Shown: positions 12,801-22,945 of the stretch, piece by piece
How the letters are laid out: the number at the start of each line of letters is the position of its first letter
Numbering within the stretch: the first letter of the stretch is position 1
NCBI GenBank assembly: GCA_035578905.1
Contig: JAQJVL010000110.1
Span: 1,883,131-1,947,130, forward strand
Source: Stictocephala bisonia
Taxonomy: Eukaryota > Arthropoda > Insecta > Hemiptera > Membracidae
Direction: 5' to 3'
DNA: 64,000 nucleotides
Notes under the pieces: model-generated
What the model was told of the DNA's origin: nothing
Database searches by the model: none
What the model saw: the letters and a program-made list of their open reading frames with translations, nothing else
Program-made: the position numbers and the translations under genes

Positions 12801-12984
12801 GAGATACAGCAGCCTGTGGAGCGAGGGTGCGCAGAGCAGCTGCGATGGAAGGTAAGGCATCACTACCCCCTGTACAGCGGAGGGTGTGTGGCAGATCACA
12901 CGAGCAAGACACAGGGTTGATCTCAGGACATCGCCAATCTGCCGCAGACACAAACCCCGCCACCAGCAGCCATATCCACCACAT
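2777..12984 (-). CDS. Leucine-rich repeat, single-pass membrane protein (5 coding exons, 709 aa)
   Basis: The coding exons are 12984-12748, 10101-9886, 8587-8184, 6237-6029 and 3840-2777. All introns are GT-AG, the phases agree (0, 0, 2, 1), and they total 2130 nt. Residues 1-15 form a signal peptide. C19, C27, C29 and C37 form an LRRNT-like cap. About 11 LRRs of roughly 24 residues (LxxLxLxxN) run from about 108 to 355. An LRRCT cap (NPLNCDC start) covers about 356-410. One clear and one possible fibronectin-III-like module lie at about 433-540 and 550-640. A transmembrane helix lies at about 651-674, followed by a 35-residue basic-start tail with no recognisable signalling domain. Several N-glycosylation sequons support an extracellular ectodomain. 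A role in cell-surface recognition or adhesion is inferred from architecture only. I do not recognise a specific orthologue. An acceptor (CTTAG, then G and ATG) directly before the start codon implies an upstream non-coding exon; a CAG/GTAAGT donor at 13982 is one candidate. Confidence 0.9.
4951..5622. mobile_element. pogo/Tigger-like DNA transposon remnant in LRR intron 4
   Basis: The ends are inverted copies starting CAGTTGACT (left CAGTTGACTCTTGATAATC, right in reverse CAGTTGACTTGCGATAGTC), each flanked by TA, the target of the Tc1/mariner-pogo superfamily. On the minus strand around 5440-5220 a decayed reading frame gives TIEEAVATEYVISYEKA and, further on, LIRWCEECELDLSNVL and IQEKAITKGLRYK. 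These resemble the C-terminal part of Tigger/jerky-type transposases. At 672 bp it is internally deleted and non-autonomous. Confidence 0.75.
6029..6237 (-). CDS. LRR gene coding exon 4 (last LRRs)
   Basis: The exon starts by completing an arginine codon (AG plus G) after AHN and continues IVAVSGASLAHL. It carries the repeats LTKLDIAHNFL and LTELRLDDNDI and ends TCA-G/GTATTC in phase 1. Joining to exon 5 gives LSENPLNCDC, the classic LRR-to-LRRCT transition, which confirms the splice. Confidence 0.88.
7034..8070. mobile_element. TTAA-flanked piggyBac-like non-autonomous element in LRR intron 3
   Basis: Both ends carry the inverted sequence YCCTTTCCACTC directly next to TTAA (7030-7033 and 8071-8074). 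A CCYTTT terminus next to a TTAA target duplication is the hallmark of piggyBac elements. The right end also holds two GC-rich palindromes (about 7998-8014 and 8038-8054). No transposase reading frame is visible in the 1037 bp between, so this would be a deleted or MITE-like copy. Confidence 0.6.
8184..8587 (-). CDS. LRR gene coding exon 3 (central LRRs)
   Basis: This 404-nt exon (residues 152-285 plus two bases) contains five to six consecutive LRRs with the LxxLxLxxN signature, such as LTFLDLSDNMI, LQELDLSGNSL and LTSLSLHHNQI. Acceptor TTTTTTCAG/AAC and donor AAT-AG/GTTAGT bound it. It is clearly richer in G+C than the flanking introns. Confidence 0.9.
9886..10101 (-). CDS. LRR gene coding exon 2
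   Basis: Residues 80-151 (216 nt, phase 0 on both sides) hold a degenerate first repeat beginning NVSLHGLVV, then two good LRRs (LQALGLPNNQLETVP and LERLDLSHNRLHRL). Acceptor TTTTAG/AATGTC and donor GAA/GTAAAC bound it. Confidence 0.88.
11257..11920 (+). pseudogene. LINE reverse transcriptase C-terminal fragment in LRR intron 1
   Basis: An open stretch at 11329-11844 reads GGTDEDVISRIRKANAAF, VLLYECESWK, LRKILKMYWPD, RKWRWIGHTLRK-like and RRRGRPKMTWKR. This is the characteristic C-terminal end of many invertebrate non-LTR retrotransposon polyproteins. The matching upstream motif DSFTYLGKCLD is in another frame just before it, so a frameshift separates them. Only the last part of the RT remains (5'-truncated), followed by a short 3' UTR. 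It lies antisense to the host gene. The clade is not certain. Confidence 0.8.
12748..12984 (-). CDS. LRR gene coding exon 1 (signal peptide, N-cap)
   Basis: This exon encodes residues 1-79, starting MWWIWLLVAGFVSAADW, a typical signal peptide. The CPEINPVSCSC region begins an LRRNT-like cap. The ATG at 12984 is chosen because the hydrophobic leader begins there and a splice acceptor lies one base upstream, at 12986-12987. The exon ends CAG/GTAAG in phase 0. Confidence 0.88.
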
Positions 12985-13316
12985 CCTAAGGAGACAAAGT
13001 TTGTGATTTCACACATCTTTCGTATAACCATTAAAAAAAAGAAAGAAAAACCATCATAATAACAGCATGGTAGATAAAAAATACAAGAAAATAGTAGCAT
13101 TTGTATACTACTACATATGTTCGTACATCTTTGTACCAAAATTATCAGCTTGATTTCTGGAAAAGTTTCAAACTCTAAGCCAACGATTTAGACAGCAATA
13201 CACGTATTTACATTTTATTTTCCTATCTTAATATAAAAATATTTACATTATATGGAAAGTTCTTTAAATATTTTCCAAATGAGCAAGATCCTTGAATGTC
13301 TTCTTCATAACATAAG

Positions 13317-13515
13317 GAGCGGCCGTAGCAAGGGAGTGTCGTTGACTTGTCACGTAAATGGTCCAGGTTCGTTTCCCGATATGACCACTAACAGTTTTTG
13401 CCCTGCCGCTCCCGTGGTTCGGAAGTCACGTAAAGCCGTTGGTACCTAGGTTAAGTGTTAGAGAGGGCTTCTTAGCCCTAACTTCGCCTGGTAAAATAAG
13501 ACGATCTTTAACTTT
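13317..13515 (+). mobile_element. SINE copy A: tRNA-like head, shared body, tail type 1
   Basis: The head starts GGAGCGGCCGTAG and has a box-B-like GGTTCGTTTCC near 13366, about 35 bases after an A-box-like segment. The body includes CCGCTCCCGTGGTTCGG, AAGTCACGTAAAGCCGTTGG. The tail is GGTTAAGTGTTAGAGAGGG through CCCTAACTTCGCCTGGTAAAA. The head and body match SINE C (minus strand at 56330-56550), and the body and tail match SINE B (53787-54012). It lies just upstream of the LRR start codon, probably inside a 5' UTR intron. Confidence 0.75.
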
Positions 13516-14854
13516 TAATATTACAATTCCACAATTAAATATATAATCAGAAGACTGTCTTTTTTTACACCTAAATAAATAGTTAATAGATTAAGACCTA
13601 CAAATTGCATATCTATTTAATTCCATAAGAACCTTTTTAAGTTTTAATTTTTTTCAATGATAAACAAAAGATGAACAACAGTACCAAATCAAACATAAAT
13701 AAAAATATCAATAAATAAAACATGTGACACCACAATTATTATTGATATTCTACACCAGCAGAAGTGATACTGGTTTCTTCTTTATTTGGTCAGATAACTG
13801 AATGAGGAGAGCGAGGTCCAGACTAAGGAGCTTTCATCTGTAACTATTCAGAAATGGTAACATAATAAATGGCCAAGGATCTCCACCTCAAATACAGCAA
13901 GTCATATTCTTGGGTGGATGTGATATAAGGGGTCAGGGTTGTACGCCTCCAAACTATAAAACTACTCCAACACAGACTTACCTGTGAAATGATTCATAAT
14001 TTCCAGAAACGAATATATTTATTTTATGGCAGTAAACTTTAATCTTCTCAAAACATCGTAAATATGACGTCAAATTATACTTTATTTCTCACAAAGTTAA
14101 AAATCGCAGTGTATTTAAAGGTTTGTAAAATTCGAAGATATATCGCTTTCTCACCTTTTTTCTTCAAAGTTGAGTTGCAAGATCATATGTGATCATGACG
14201 TACAGGTGTATGAGTGTGTCCAGATCCAGTTTACTCTATGGTTAGTTCGACGTATTGTTTTACTCTGTTCAGTGCTCCGGTCAAACGAGCGACAGCCGGT
14301 CAGTCAAGCTGGCCCTGACGCTCATGGAATCACAATCGCAAGACTGCCCATTACCCAGGCCAGAAGCCGCCGTTCCTTTTTCATCAAACCTCGGTTTTCT
14401 GAGAAGACTTTTTGCCGACGCTTGCATAATGCATCGCTAGCCAGTAGCTCTACCTAAAAATACGGCATCCACTTGGCTTTAATGTACTTCGAATTAAGTC
14501 AATAAAATTGTATGACGCTGGCCATTGTGCTTCAGTAGACTGCGCTGCGACTACGGCCCGATTGCAAATACGAATTTAAAAATCAGCGAGAGCCGGTGAT
14601 TCATGTGGTCAGCCGGAGTTCATGTATTGTCCAGTCTCTTATTCAGATCTGACCTAATGCATTTATTCAAGTGTTATTTTTATTCGCATTGCGAAAAGCC
14701 TACACAAGTGATTCATGTTCTACTCTACAGGAAAAGAACTAACTGTAGTGTCGAAAACATTACTTCAATTAATTTATTTAGCGTTTTTTAATAAGTCTAT
14801 AATTGTGTTATTTAAAATGTAGGAACCACAAACAATAGTACAGTTCATTTTATA
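13516..14854. other. Upstream region of the LRR gene, no gene recognised
   Basis: Moderately AT-rich. A minus-strand CAG/GTAAGT donor at 13982 could end a 5' non-coding exon of the LRR gene. The GC-richer part at 14200-14620 could hold its promoter, but I see no decisive core element. Confidence 0.3.
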
Positions 14855-15170
14855 AGCACTCAGACAGATTTCTCATCCGATCTTCAATTTTGTGTCTCAA
14901 ATTATTAGCTGTTTTATGGTCCATTGTGGAGCTCTAGTATAGTTCCATGTAAATATTATGCAGTTTAAACCAGCTGTAGTAGCAGACCTCACTAACTAAC
15001 CAAATTACTGGCACAAATATTCCTAGTACATGAGATATCTATTTGTAATTAATAATAGAGTCAAGGGTACTTCGGGACACTCCTCCAAATTACTGGCACA
15101 AATATTCCTAGTACATGAGATATCTATTTGTAATTAATAATAGAGTCAAGGGTACTTCGGGACACTCCTG
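14855..15170 (+). repeat. Dispersed repeat family R1, copy 1, with an internal 85-bp tandem duplication
   Basis: The segment from AGATTTCTCATCC to TCAAGGGTA recurs at 39193-39425 and 48488-48680. Here the last 85 bp (15001-15085) is repeated almost exactly at 15086-15170. No coding potential is seen. Confidence 0.7.
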
Positions 15171-15475
15171 TACGAGTGCGACTGTGAAGAAATTTTTTCA
15201 ACTTCATAACCTACTTCTCACCCACACACGTAAGACTTTGAGTAAACAAATGTGCGACATCGGTGGCCTACCCACACACGTACGACTGTGAGTGAATAAA
15301 TAAATACGACGTCGAGAACCTACCACACACGTACGACTGTGAGTGAGTAAACAGATGTACGACGTCGATGACCTACCCACACTCGTACGACTGTGAGTAA
15401 ATAAATACGACGTCGAGAACCTACCCACACGTACGACTGTGAATGAGTAAACAAATGTACGACGTCGATGGCCAA
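15170..15475. repeat. Minisatellite, about 54-bp unit, about 5 copies
   Basis: Units built on CCCACACACGTACGACTGTGAG, TAAACAAATGTACGACGTCGATGG repeat from about 15219 to 15472. Alternate units carry AAATAAATACGACGTCGAGAA instead, giving a two-type alternation. The open frame on the minus strand here is a by-product of the repeat. Confidence 0.75.
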
Positions 15476-15560
15476 TCGGACTGCCAATTAATTGATATTG
15501 ACGGACCTCCCAGTGAACCACAAGTAAACGAGGTTGACGATTAACCAAAACACAACACAC

Positions 15561-16421
15561 GTTATTTTTTAATTTATGTTTTAATTTTAGATTAAATTAA
15601 CTACTTTAGTTAACTCAAATAAAACACATCGTAATTTTTGTGGTTTTGGCACTAATTCTCTTCGTTAGATTTGGATTTCCAAGTACAAACTTATTTCCAC
15701 GACTATCTTAACGAGATAATTTCTGAAACTTGGATTTATGTTTTAAAGAAGGTGAAAGATTTACATGATTGAATATAAATTAATTTTATTTACATTAAAT
15801 TCATGTTCATGCGTGCTGCAAATCACCTGCCTTAAAACGTCTAAGGATACGTTATTGTGTTTATGGAATTGATTATTTGTTTATCTTAATTAGGCTATTC
15901 TTATCCCTACAACTTTAAGGATGTATTTTTTTTATTTAATCAGGCTTAATAAAGTTTCCATTACTGGCGATATGTATAAATATGTATGTGCGTTTTTTTC
16001 CTGAAAAACATTTCCGTTTTTATAATACTATAATTGTACATAACTTGAAAATTAAATTAGTATAAATTCATGGATCAGTAAAGATCACTTTTCTAATGCA
16101 TACATGCACTACAGACGCAGTAACACATGTTATTTTAACAAGAGGGTGATTAGCTCCATATTGACCCATCTTTTTCAGTTTTATGAGGTTTAGGATTGAT
16201 AGTTGGTATAAAAATTTGCGTACGTATTTTATTTTCTTTAGTTTTGATATGGTTAACGTAAGAATTTAGTTTTATTTTACGCAGAGTTGTTGTCAACCTA
16301 AAGAGTTTGATTAGTTATAAATGAGAATTAAAACATTTAGATATGTTTATTATGTGACAAACGTGGTACCAAATTTACGACCAGGCAACAGGAAGCTCCT
16401 ACTAATTCCTGAGAAACTTAC
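15561..16421. other. AT-rich sequence, nothing recognised
   Basis: No coding, RNA or repeat signal stands out on either strand. Confidence 0.4.
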
Positions 16422-16500
16422 CGATGCACGCAGAAGGTCTGTCAAATTAACAAGTCGGTGTGACATCGTGACCATCAGTTTTCCCACAACTACAGCAGGC
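16422..16500 (-). CDS. Weak candidate coding exon
   Basis: On the minus strand a CAG acceptor (16503-16501) and an ATCG/GTAAGTTT donor bound 79 nt. One frame is open and reads PAVVVGKLMVTMSHRLVNL. It is GC-richer than its surroundings. It is not linked by phase to the LRR gene and I recognise no family. Chance pairs of splice-like sites are common over 64 kb. Confidence 0.2.
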
Positions 16501-16539
16501 CTGTTTGTGATAGCTGTTTGAAAAAGGAATGTAAGATGG

Positions 16540-16930
16540 GTGGAAATGAAATGGCTTCATTGACTAGCATGTACAAACAGCGACTTACGACAAGTTAACC
16601 GGTGAGCTACCGATGGACATTCCACCTCCTACGGACCTAAACACGCGGCATGTGGGCACGCCAACAATAACAATAACTCATGTGCTCGGCATGACAGGCG
16701 CTCGTGGAGGGCTGCGCGTTATTAGCTAAACAATGACAGTAATTGGAATTGAACACGAGGTAACCGGCAGCAATGTAACCCGCGAAAAAACGGCAGTCCA
16801 CAAAAATGCACGGTACGCCTTATACGTAGAGCGCGCGTGCGCCACACGTGTTCTGGCCGGCTCGAACATGTTAGAACATCCCATGTATCATTTCCAGCTT
16901 CATATAAGGCATTGGCCACATCCGTGACCG
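16540..16930. other. GC-richer block, possible regulatory DNA
   Basis: This block is richer in G+C and CpG than its AT-rich neighbours. It has no coherent long reading frame. A conserved non-coding element is possible but not shown by this sequence alone. Confidence 0.2.
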
Positions 16931-18300
16931 TAGCAATTAAGATTAACCTGAGGAACTTTAGGCTTCGTTAATAAGTCATATTCAAGCTAGATACATATTT
17001 ACTCTTTATTACTAAAATATAAACTAACTATTGATCTCAAATTAATTCATTTCAGAAAGCAAATTGTTCAATCTTCATTTACAAAACAAATTCCAAATTT
17101 TTTTAGATTGTAGAAATTAATACATGAAAAATTGTTAAATATTTTTTATTTAACCTTCTGAGATTTTTTTTAATATTAAGAAGTCAGGTTTACTACGATC
17201 GTTCTGTTTACACTCATTCAAATATACTTACTGACTATAATATACAGAGTAGATAGAGCCTTGGCCCATTTAGAGCGACGAACCTCTCCCTCTCGACTTA
17301 AACATCTGTATTTTTTCTTTAAATTTACGTCTTTGCTAGAACATACTGTATATTAATAAAAGTGATTTGGAATTACCATTTCTATGTAATAAAGCCTTTT
17401 TACGTGCTGAAGAGATTAAAAACTATAAAAAATACTTTTAAAAAGTTTATAAATAGAAAATAAAGCAGATTACAAAAAACCTGATGGATTTGACTACAGT
17501 AGGCTACTACAAAATGTTATATCAGAGTACATGCCTATTTTATTAACAACATGTTAATTAACAATATTAATCTGTGAATAAAACGTATACTAGTTTACTG
17601 TTTTGAACAATGTTATATTAATGGATAACATTGTAAAATTGATTGTACTTTCATAAGGCAATAATTTGATTTATAATGAAACAATATGATTTACGGAGGT
17701 GCCAAATGTATTTAGACATAAAAAGACTTTTTTGTGATTCAAGTTGATGTCATTTCGTATATAATAATTAAATTTGATTTCTTTAAATATGAGGAGTATA
17801 TAGACTAATAAATCAGAATTAATTATTAATACAGTAAAATATCATTTATTAGTTGAAAAATAATAAGTTTCATTTTGTAAAATTAAAAAGTATAGAACAT
17901 TTATTTTTCTTTATACTTTTCCCAAACAGCGATGGGCAGAGGAATAGATAGAAAAACTACACGTAGTACATTTTATGAACAAAATAATCAATAAATAATT
18001 TTAATTATATTTATTTTAAACTTAATCAATTATTTTAAATTCTGGAAGGTATAATATTTTTACAACTCTTACTAGAGGGTGAGTGTTTGTTTACCTTTTT
18101 CCGTGATTCTTAGCTACGGCGTATTTATTGACATGAGGAATATTCATTATATCAACGAAAAAATAATAATAATTTATCTGGCTGACAAAATATCTAACAA
18201 TATAAAACTTAAAACCTTGATTAATACCGCGTCCAAACCTCATTTGATGTTCATGTATTATGTACAGTATTATTGAAATGAACGGGTTGGAGGGATATCA
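16931..18300. other. AT-rich sequence, nothing recognised
   Basis: No supported gene or repeat on either strand. Confidence 0.4.
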
Positions 18301-18324
18301 ATCATGAAGGCCGTGTTTTGGCGC

Positions 18325-18430
18325 TAATAAGCTGTCAGCTGTGGCAGATGGAATCAGCTGATAAGCGGTAATCCTTGCCGCGCCCGCGCCGAGTGAATGA
18401 GCGAACACCTGTCTCACCTGTCCCAACTCC
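18325..18430. promoter_or_regulatory. E-box-dense block, candidate enhancer
   Basis: Within about 100 bases there are two CAGCTG sites, a CAGATG and two CACCTG sites in tandem (ACACCTGTCTCACCTGTC), plus TGATAAG and GGTAATCC. These are sites for bHLH or Snail-type, GATA-type and Otx-type factors respectively. The block is also GC-rich. Function is inferred from site density only. Confidence 0.3.
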
Positions 18431-18805
18431 TTAACCTAGCTTTCTCATAACATGTCGCTTCTTTACCAAGCCGCCGTCTGCCGATAGATTAGGACTTTAA
18501 CTAATCAATATCGATCTTGTCTGATGCCCCGACTTTTGATTGAGATCGTATATCTGATAAATTGATCATTGAACAAAACATATCACATAACATGTATATT
18601 GTTACGGAAGTTGACATCGATAGGCCTACCAGTGTTGACTTAAAGTACTTTATCGGTGTTAAAACCTTCGTGTGAGTGAATACATGTTGATACGTCAACC
18701 ACCTTCAGAGTATGAACAATACTATATCATATGATATTTTTAAACTGTATTCGTTTATATTGTAGCCTAGATTGCTTGTAAATACATATTTTAAAGAAGT
18801 CTTAC

Positions 18806-18920
18806 CTTAGCAATCCACATCCAAGATATTGGGGCAATCGATTCCGGACCCGGACCCGTATAGGGTCTTTCTAAGGGACTGATGATGGGTCTACGAATCC
18901 GAAATCTTGGTTGTGAATTG
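18806..18920 (-). CDS. Weak candidate coding exon
   Basis: On the minus strand acceptor ATTTACCTTAG and donor CTAAG/GTAAGA bound 115 nt. Only one frame is open, containing RFRIRRPIISPLERPYTGPG. The two splice-site regions are themselves inverted copies of each other, which weakens the case. No family is recognised. Confidence 0.2.
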
Positions 18921-18976
18921 CTAAGGTAAATGACTTGGGTATTTATTGTTACCAATGAATACACATCTATAGATGT

Positions 18977-21900
18977 ATACGAATCTACATAAATGAGTCC
19001 CTGGCACCATCCCGTAGGAGGCTCCTGGCAGCAGCGAAGGTGACCCAAAAACAGAAAAATTGCAAGTTTCTTTGGGTAAGAAACGGGAAGATTTTTCTCC
19101 GGCGAGAAGAGAATGCTCCTGTGATAGTTGTCACTTCGCAAGCTGATCTGGACAAAATGTAAATATGCTTCTAACTTTTATATTTGATCAATAAGAATTT
19201 AATTTAGTTTTATATCCTTTTTTGAGAATATATTGCAGTAATATTTTCTTTCAACAGAATTATGGTTATTTACAAATAAATTTCAAAACAACATTAAAGA
19301 AAAAATTCAATGTTTTGTTCAGTATAAAAAAATTGCTTTTCAATTTTAGTTATGATTGTATTACAAACAAGAATATATTATCGTTAATGTATAAGTATTT
19401 TCACGTTTTGTTATCAACATTATGAATTTAATATCACAGTTATTTGTGTTCATTATGTCTGTTAAATAATAAAAAAAGAGTCGGCAGTATTAAAGCTAAT
19501 TGCTTATTTTATATTAATTTTATTTTTATTTTTTTTTTGAACTTTTACTTATCCTTTATTATTACAAATGCCTATCTATATTTCTCCTTGTAATTTCGAA
19601 ATTATTATTTTGTCTTAATGCTTGAAAGTAAAGCAAAAATTGATATTTGTTTTATTTATTAAGGTAGCAATGTTTTTATATTAAACTCTTAAATGAATAA
19701 AAACTATAAGCAAGTTAAAATACTTCATCAAAATATTAGAAGTGTTAGAGCAAATTTTGATCATTTTTTAGTTCAGCTAGAGGCAGAAAAACTTAGTCCA
19801 GATATAATAGTTCTCACTGAAATATGGATAAAAGAATCCGAGTCTCTTTTTTATGAAATACAAAATTATATTAGTTTTACCAAGACAAACGAAAATTACA
19901 GAGCAGGAGGAGTAAAAGTATTTATAAAATCAAACGTAGAAGTATTAAGTAATGTCTCTGTCTTTTGTCAATCAGCTGATTTTTTAAAAATTAAATTTAA
20001 ATGTAACAATAAAATATTTTGTTTATTAGCAATTTATAGGTTTCACTTTCTGCCTAAAGAATTTTTTCTAGAAGAACTGAGTAAAGTTTTGGATGACAAT
20101 AAAAATGATAATATTATTTATATTGGGGACATTAATATTAATTTGTTAAGTAGTGATAATGTTGTTGATAATTATAATATTTTAATGGCCTCAAACGGCT
20201 TGGAATGTTTATTATTTGAGCCAACTAGAATTACAAATGAAACCAGTTCTTGTATTGATCATTGTTTTGCTAGAATTATAAATAAAGTAGAGGCAGAAGT
20301 TCATGTGAAAGTTTTGCAAACAAATATAACTGATCATGCTACTACGCTAGCATGCGTGTTAGTGTGTGAGGGAGAGGAACCTGTTAACCTTGAACCGATC
20401 TCTTATCGTATTGATTATGAAGCTCTTGTTACTTGTTTAAATGAGATGGACTGGGCTGATGTTTATAATGAACAAGACCCGTCAATTGCGTTTGATATCT
20501 TTGAAAGCACTTTTCAATATGTAATAAATAAATGTAAAACTTCAAATATAAAAGACAAGTATAAAGTAAATAAGATTAAACCTTGGATGAACGATTTTAT
20601 TTGTATGAAAATTAGAGTTAAAAATAAAATCTATAAAAAATTACAATCTCATCCAACAAATACAAAATTAAAGAAATACTTTTTGAAATATAGAAATGAT
20701 TTACAGTTGAAAATAAGGCAAATAAAAAATAGTTATTATGAAAGATGCTTTCAAAAATGTAATGGCGATTCAAAGCAGTTATGGAGGGTTATAAAAGAAA
20801 TAACATGCCAAAAATCCAATAAAAATTCTCAAATACACTTAAATATACAGGGAAAAATGGTAAATGATCCAAAAGTTGTATCAAATGAATTTAATAATTT
20901 TTTTCTCTCTGTAGTCAATAGTCTAGATATCAAATCTTTCAATCCTGATGTTTTTAATTCAGTAGATATACATAATTGTTTTACTGCACCAGTTTCTGTA
21001 TGTTCTATGTTTATTGATCATGTATTACCTGTAGATTTAGAAAATGTAATCAAGTCGTTAAAAAATAGTAAATCACCAGGTTTTGATTCTATTACTTCAT
21101 CATTAATTAAAAGAGTGTATCCTTCAATTTCAGATGTTCTCTTGTATTTAGTTAACTTAAGTTTTGAGAAAGGAATTTTTCCAGATAAATTAAAGATAGC
21201 AGTGGTGGTTCCATTACATAAGGGGGGTTTAGCTAATGATTGCAATCAATTCAGACCAATATCTCTTCTTTCCACTTTTGCTAAGATTTTTGAGAAATTA
21301 ATGAAGAAAAAGTTGATTAGATTTTTTGAAAGAACAAATTTTTTCAGTAAATCTCAATTTGGTTTTAGAGAGGGGCTTAATACGGAACATGCTTTAAAGA
21401 ATTTCATGGACAGTGTTTTTGATGGTCTGAATCACAGTAAAAAAGTCAGTGGGCTTTTTTTGGATATAAAAAAGGCTTTCGATACTGTGGATCATAAAAT
21501 TTTGTTGGAAAAAATTTATAATTGTGGTATAAGAGGAAATATTTTTAAATGGTTTGAAAGTTACCTGACGGGCAGAAAGCAATGTGTTAAGTTAAATATG
21601 ACTTACAGCAGTTTTGGAGTAATTCGACAGGGTGTACCTCAAGGATCTGTTTTAGGGGCAATCTTGTTTTTAATTTATGTTAATGACCTATGCAATGGAA
21701 AATTTAAAGGCTTAGTTACTGCTTTTGCTGATGATACAGCTTTCAGTTACATAGGGGACAATTGGGAGGAAATAGAACAGCATATTAATGAAGATTTGAA
21801 AGCTTTACAATGGTGGTTTTCAAAAAACAATATGTTATTGAGTCCTGAAAAAACAAAATTCATTAATTTTAGTCAAAGAAAAGAATTTAACTTTACAAAT

Positions 21901-22945
21901 GAAGTTATCTACAGATGTATGCAATGTCTGAGTGAAAACTCTCATTGTGGGGAATGTGCAGTTATAGGGCAGACTGACAATATAAAGTATTTAGGTTTAA
22001 TTCTTGACCAGGAAATTAAATGGAAAAAACATATTGAGCAATTAAAAATTAAATTAAACAATGCTTTAAGATATTTTTATTTTTTATCACCTATGTGCAA
22101 TGAACAGATATTGAGAATGTTATATTTTTCTTTGGTTCACAGTAGAATTGAATATGGGCTTTTTTGCTGGGGAGGGACTTTTGAAACTAATATTAAACCA
22201 ATTTTTATTCAGCAAAAAAAGTTTTTAAGAAAAATTTTTAAAAAGTGTAGAATGGAACCATCATACCCTTTATTTGTCCAAGCAAAAATATTGCCCCTTA
22301 AATACATGTTTGTGTTTAAAGTTTTGAAAATATTTTATGTAATTAGTGGTAATTTGTCTCATAATATTAATTCGGTTAGAAGTAAATTAAGAAAAATAGA
22401 CCTAATTTCAGTACCAAAACCATTTTTTTCCTTTTATACTAAATGTTATCAGTTTTTGGGGCCAAGAATGTATAATATAATTCCAGAAAATATAAAACTT
22501 TGTCATAGTAAAAAACTGTTTTTAAAAATGCTAAGAGACTGGCTGTTAGGTTTTGAAAATATTGATTTCTTGTTAAAAGTTCAAATTTAAATTATTTTTC
22601 AGTATAGAAAGGTTAAATATTATTTCATGTTTGTGTATTTTTGGCAGTTATTTGCAAAACGATATTTTATAACAGGTTAAGTAACATTATAGATTTTCTT
22701 GTACTAAATTGTGTTTTTGTATTTTTAAGTAGGAGAAAAATGTTATAACTTTTAGATTATACTTATTTTATTTGAACTGTTTGTGCGCAATTTTTTAATT
22801 TAAGTTAATGTTGGAACCTCTGCGCAGGCTATGCCTTTAGAGGCCCTAAATTTTCTTGGAGAATGCTAATTATTTTTTCATTGGTGTATTTTGTAAATGT
22901 ATTTTCAAGGAAATAAATATATTCTTATTCTTATTCTTATTCTTA
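18977..22945 (+). mobile_element. Full-length non-LTR retrotransposon (LINE), likely recently inserted
   Basis: The element is bounded by a 12-bp target duplication, ATCTATAGATGT, at 18965-18976 and 22946-22957. Removing the element and one copy restores a perfect 32-bp palindrome in the host DNA, strong evidence for both ends. It has a 5' region of about 716 bp (GC-rich start), one intact ORF (19693-22590) and a 3' UTR of about 355 bp with GGAACCTCTGCGCAGGCTAT. It ends in about four ATTCTT units instead of a poly(A) tail, as in several CR1-type elements. No ORF1 is visible in the 5' region. The length is 3969 bp. Confidence 0.9.
19693..22590 (+). CDS. LINE endonuclease-reverse transcriptase polyprotein (965 aa, intact)
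   Basis: The N-terminal AP-type endonuclease shows HQNIRS (12-17), LTEIWI with E43, YRAGG (69-73), IGDININ (144-150), SCIDH (186-190) and DH (214-215). The reverse transcriptase shows FRPISLLS (about 520), LFLDIKKAFD with D591, RQGVPQGSVLG (645-655) and the catalytic FADDT (678-682), where F replaces the usual Y or A. A Cys-rich loop (CMQC and CGEC pairs) precedes KYLGLILD. The C-terminus is typical of CR1/Jockey-group elements. The enzyme would nick the target and prime cDNA synthesis from it. No stops or frameshifts interrupt it, so it may be active. Codons are very AT-rich. Confidence 0.93.
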   Translation: MNKNYKQVKILHQNIRSVRANFDHFLVQLEAEKLSPDIIVLTEIWIKESESLFYEIQNYISFTKTNENYRAGGVKVFIKSNVEVLSNVSVFCQSADFLKIKFKCNNKIFCLLAIYRFHFLPKEFFLEELSKVLDDNKNDNIIYIGDININLLSSDNVVDNYNILMASNGLECLLFEPTRITNETSSCIDHCFARIINKVEAEVHVKVLQTNITDHATTLACVLVCEGEEPVNLEPISYRIDYEALVTCLNEMDWADVYNEQDPSIAFDIFESTFQYVINKCKTSNIKDKYKVNKIKPWMNDFICMKIRVKNKIYKKLQSHPTNTKLKKYFLKYRNDLQLKIRQIKNSYYERCFQKCNGDSKQLWRVIKEITCQKSNKNSQIHLNIQGKMVNDPKVVSNEFNNFFLSVVNSLDIKSFNPDVFNSVDIHNCFTAPVSVCSMFIDHVLPVDLENVIKSLKNSKSPGFDSITSSLIKRVYPSISDVLLYLVNLSFEKGIFPDKLKIAVVVPLHKGGLANDCNQFRPISLLSTFAKIFEKLMKKKLIRFFERTNFFSKSQFGFREGLNTEHALKNFMDSVFDGLNHSKKVSGLFLDIKKAFDTVDHKILLEKIYNCGIRGNIFKWFESYLTGRKQCVKLNMTYSSFGVIRQGVPQGSVLGAILFLIYVNDLCNGKFKGLVTAFADDTAFSYIGDNWEEIEQHINEDLKALQWWFSKNNMLLSPEKTKFINFSQRKEFNFTNEVIYRCMQCLSENSHCGECAVIGQTDNIKYLGLILDQEIKWKKHIEQLKIKLNNALRYFYFLSPMCNEQILRMLYFSLVHSRIEYGLFCWGGTFETNIKPIFIQQKKFLRKIFKKCRMEPSYPLFVQAKILPLKYMFVFKVLKIFYVISGNLSHNINSVRSKLRKIDLISVPKPFFSFYTKCYQFLGPRMYNIIPENIKLCHSKKLFLKMLRDWLLGFENIDFLLKVQI

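Noticed and set aside
12744..13139. 131-residue minus-strand ORF overlapping LRR exon 1
   Set aside because: It is in a different frame from the signal peptide and LRRNT frame and runs through intron sequence. The spliced LRR frame explains this region.
19222..19425. Possible LINE ORF1 (67 codons)
   Set aside because: It is short, extremely AT-rich and shows no zinc knuckle, RRM or coiled-coil feature of an ORF1.
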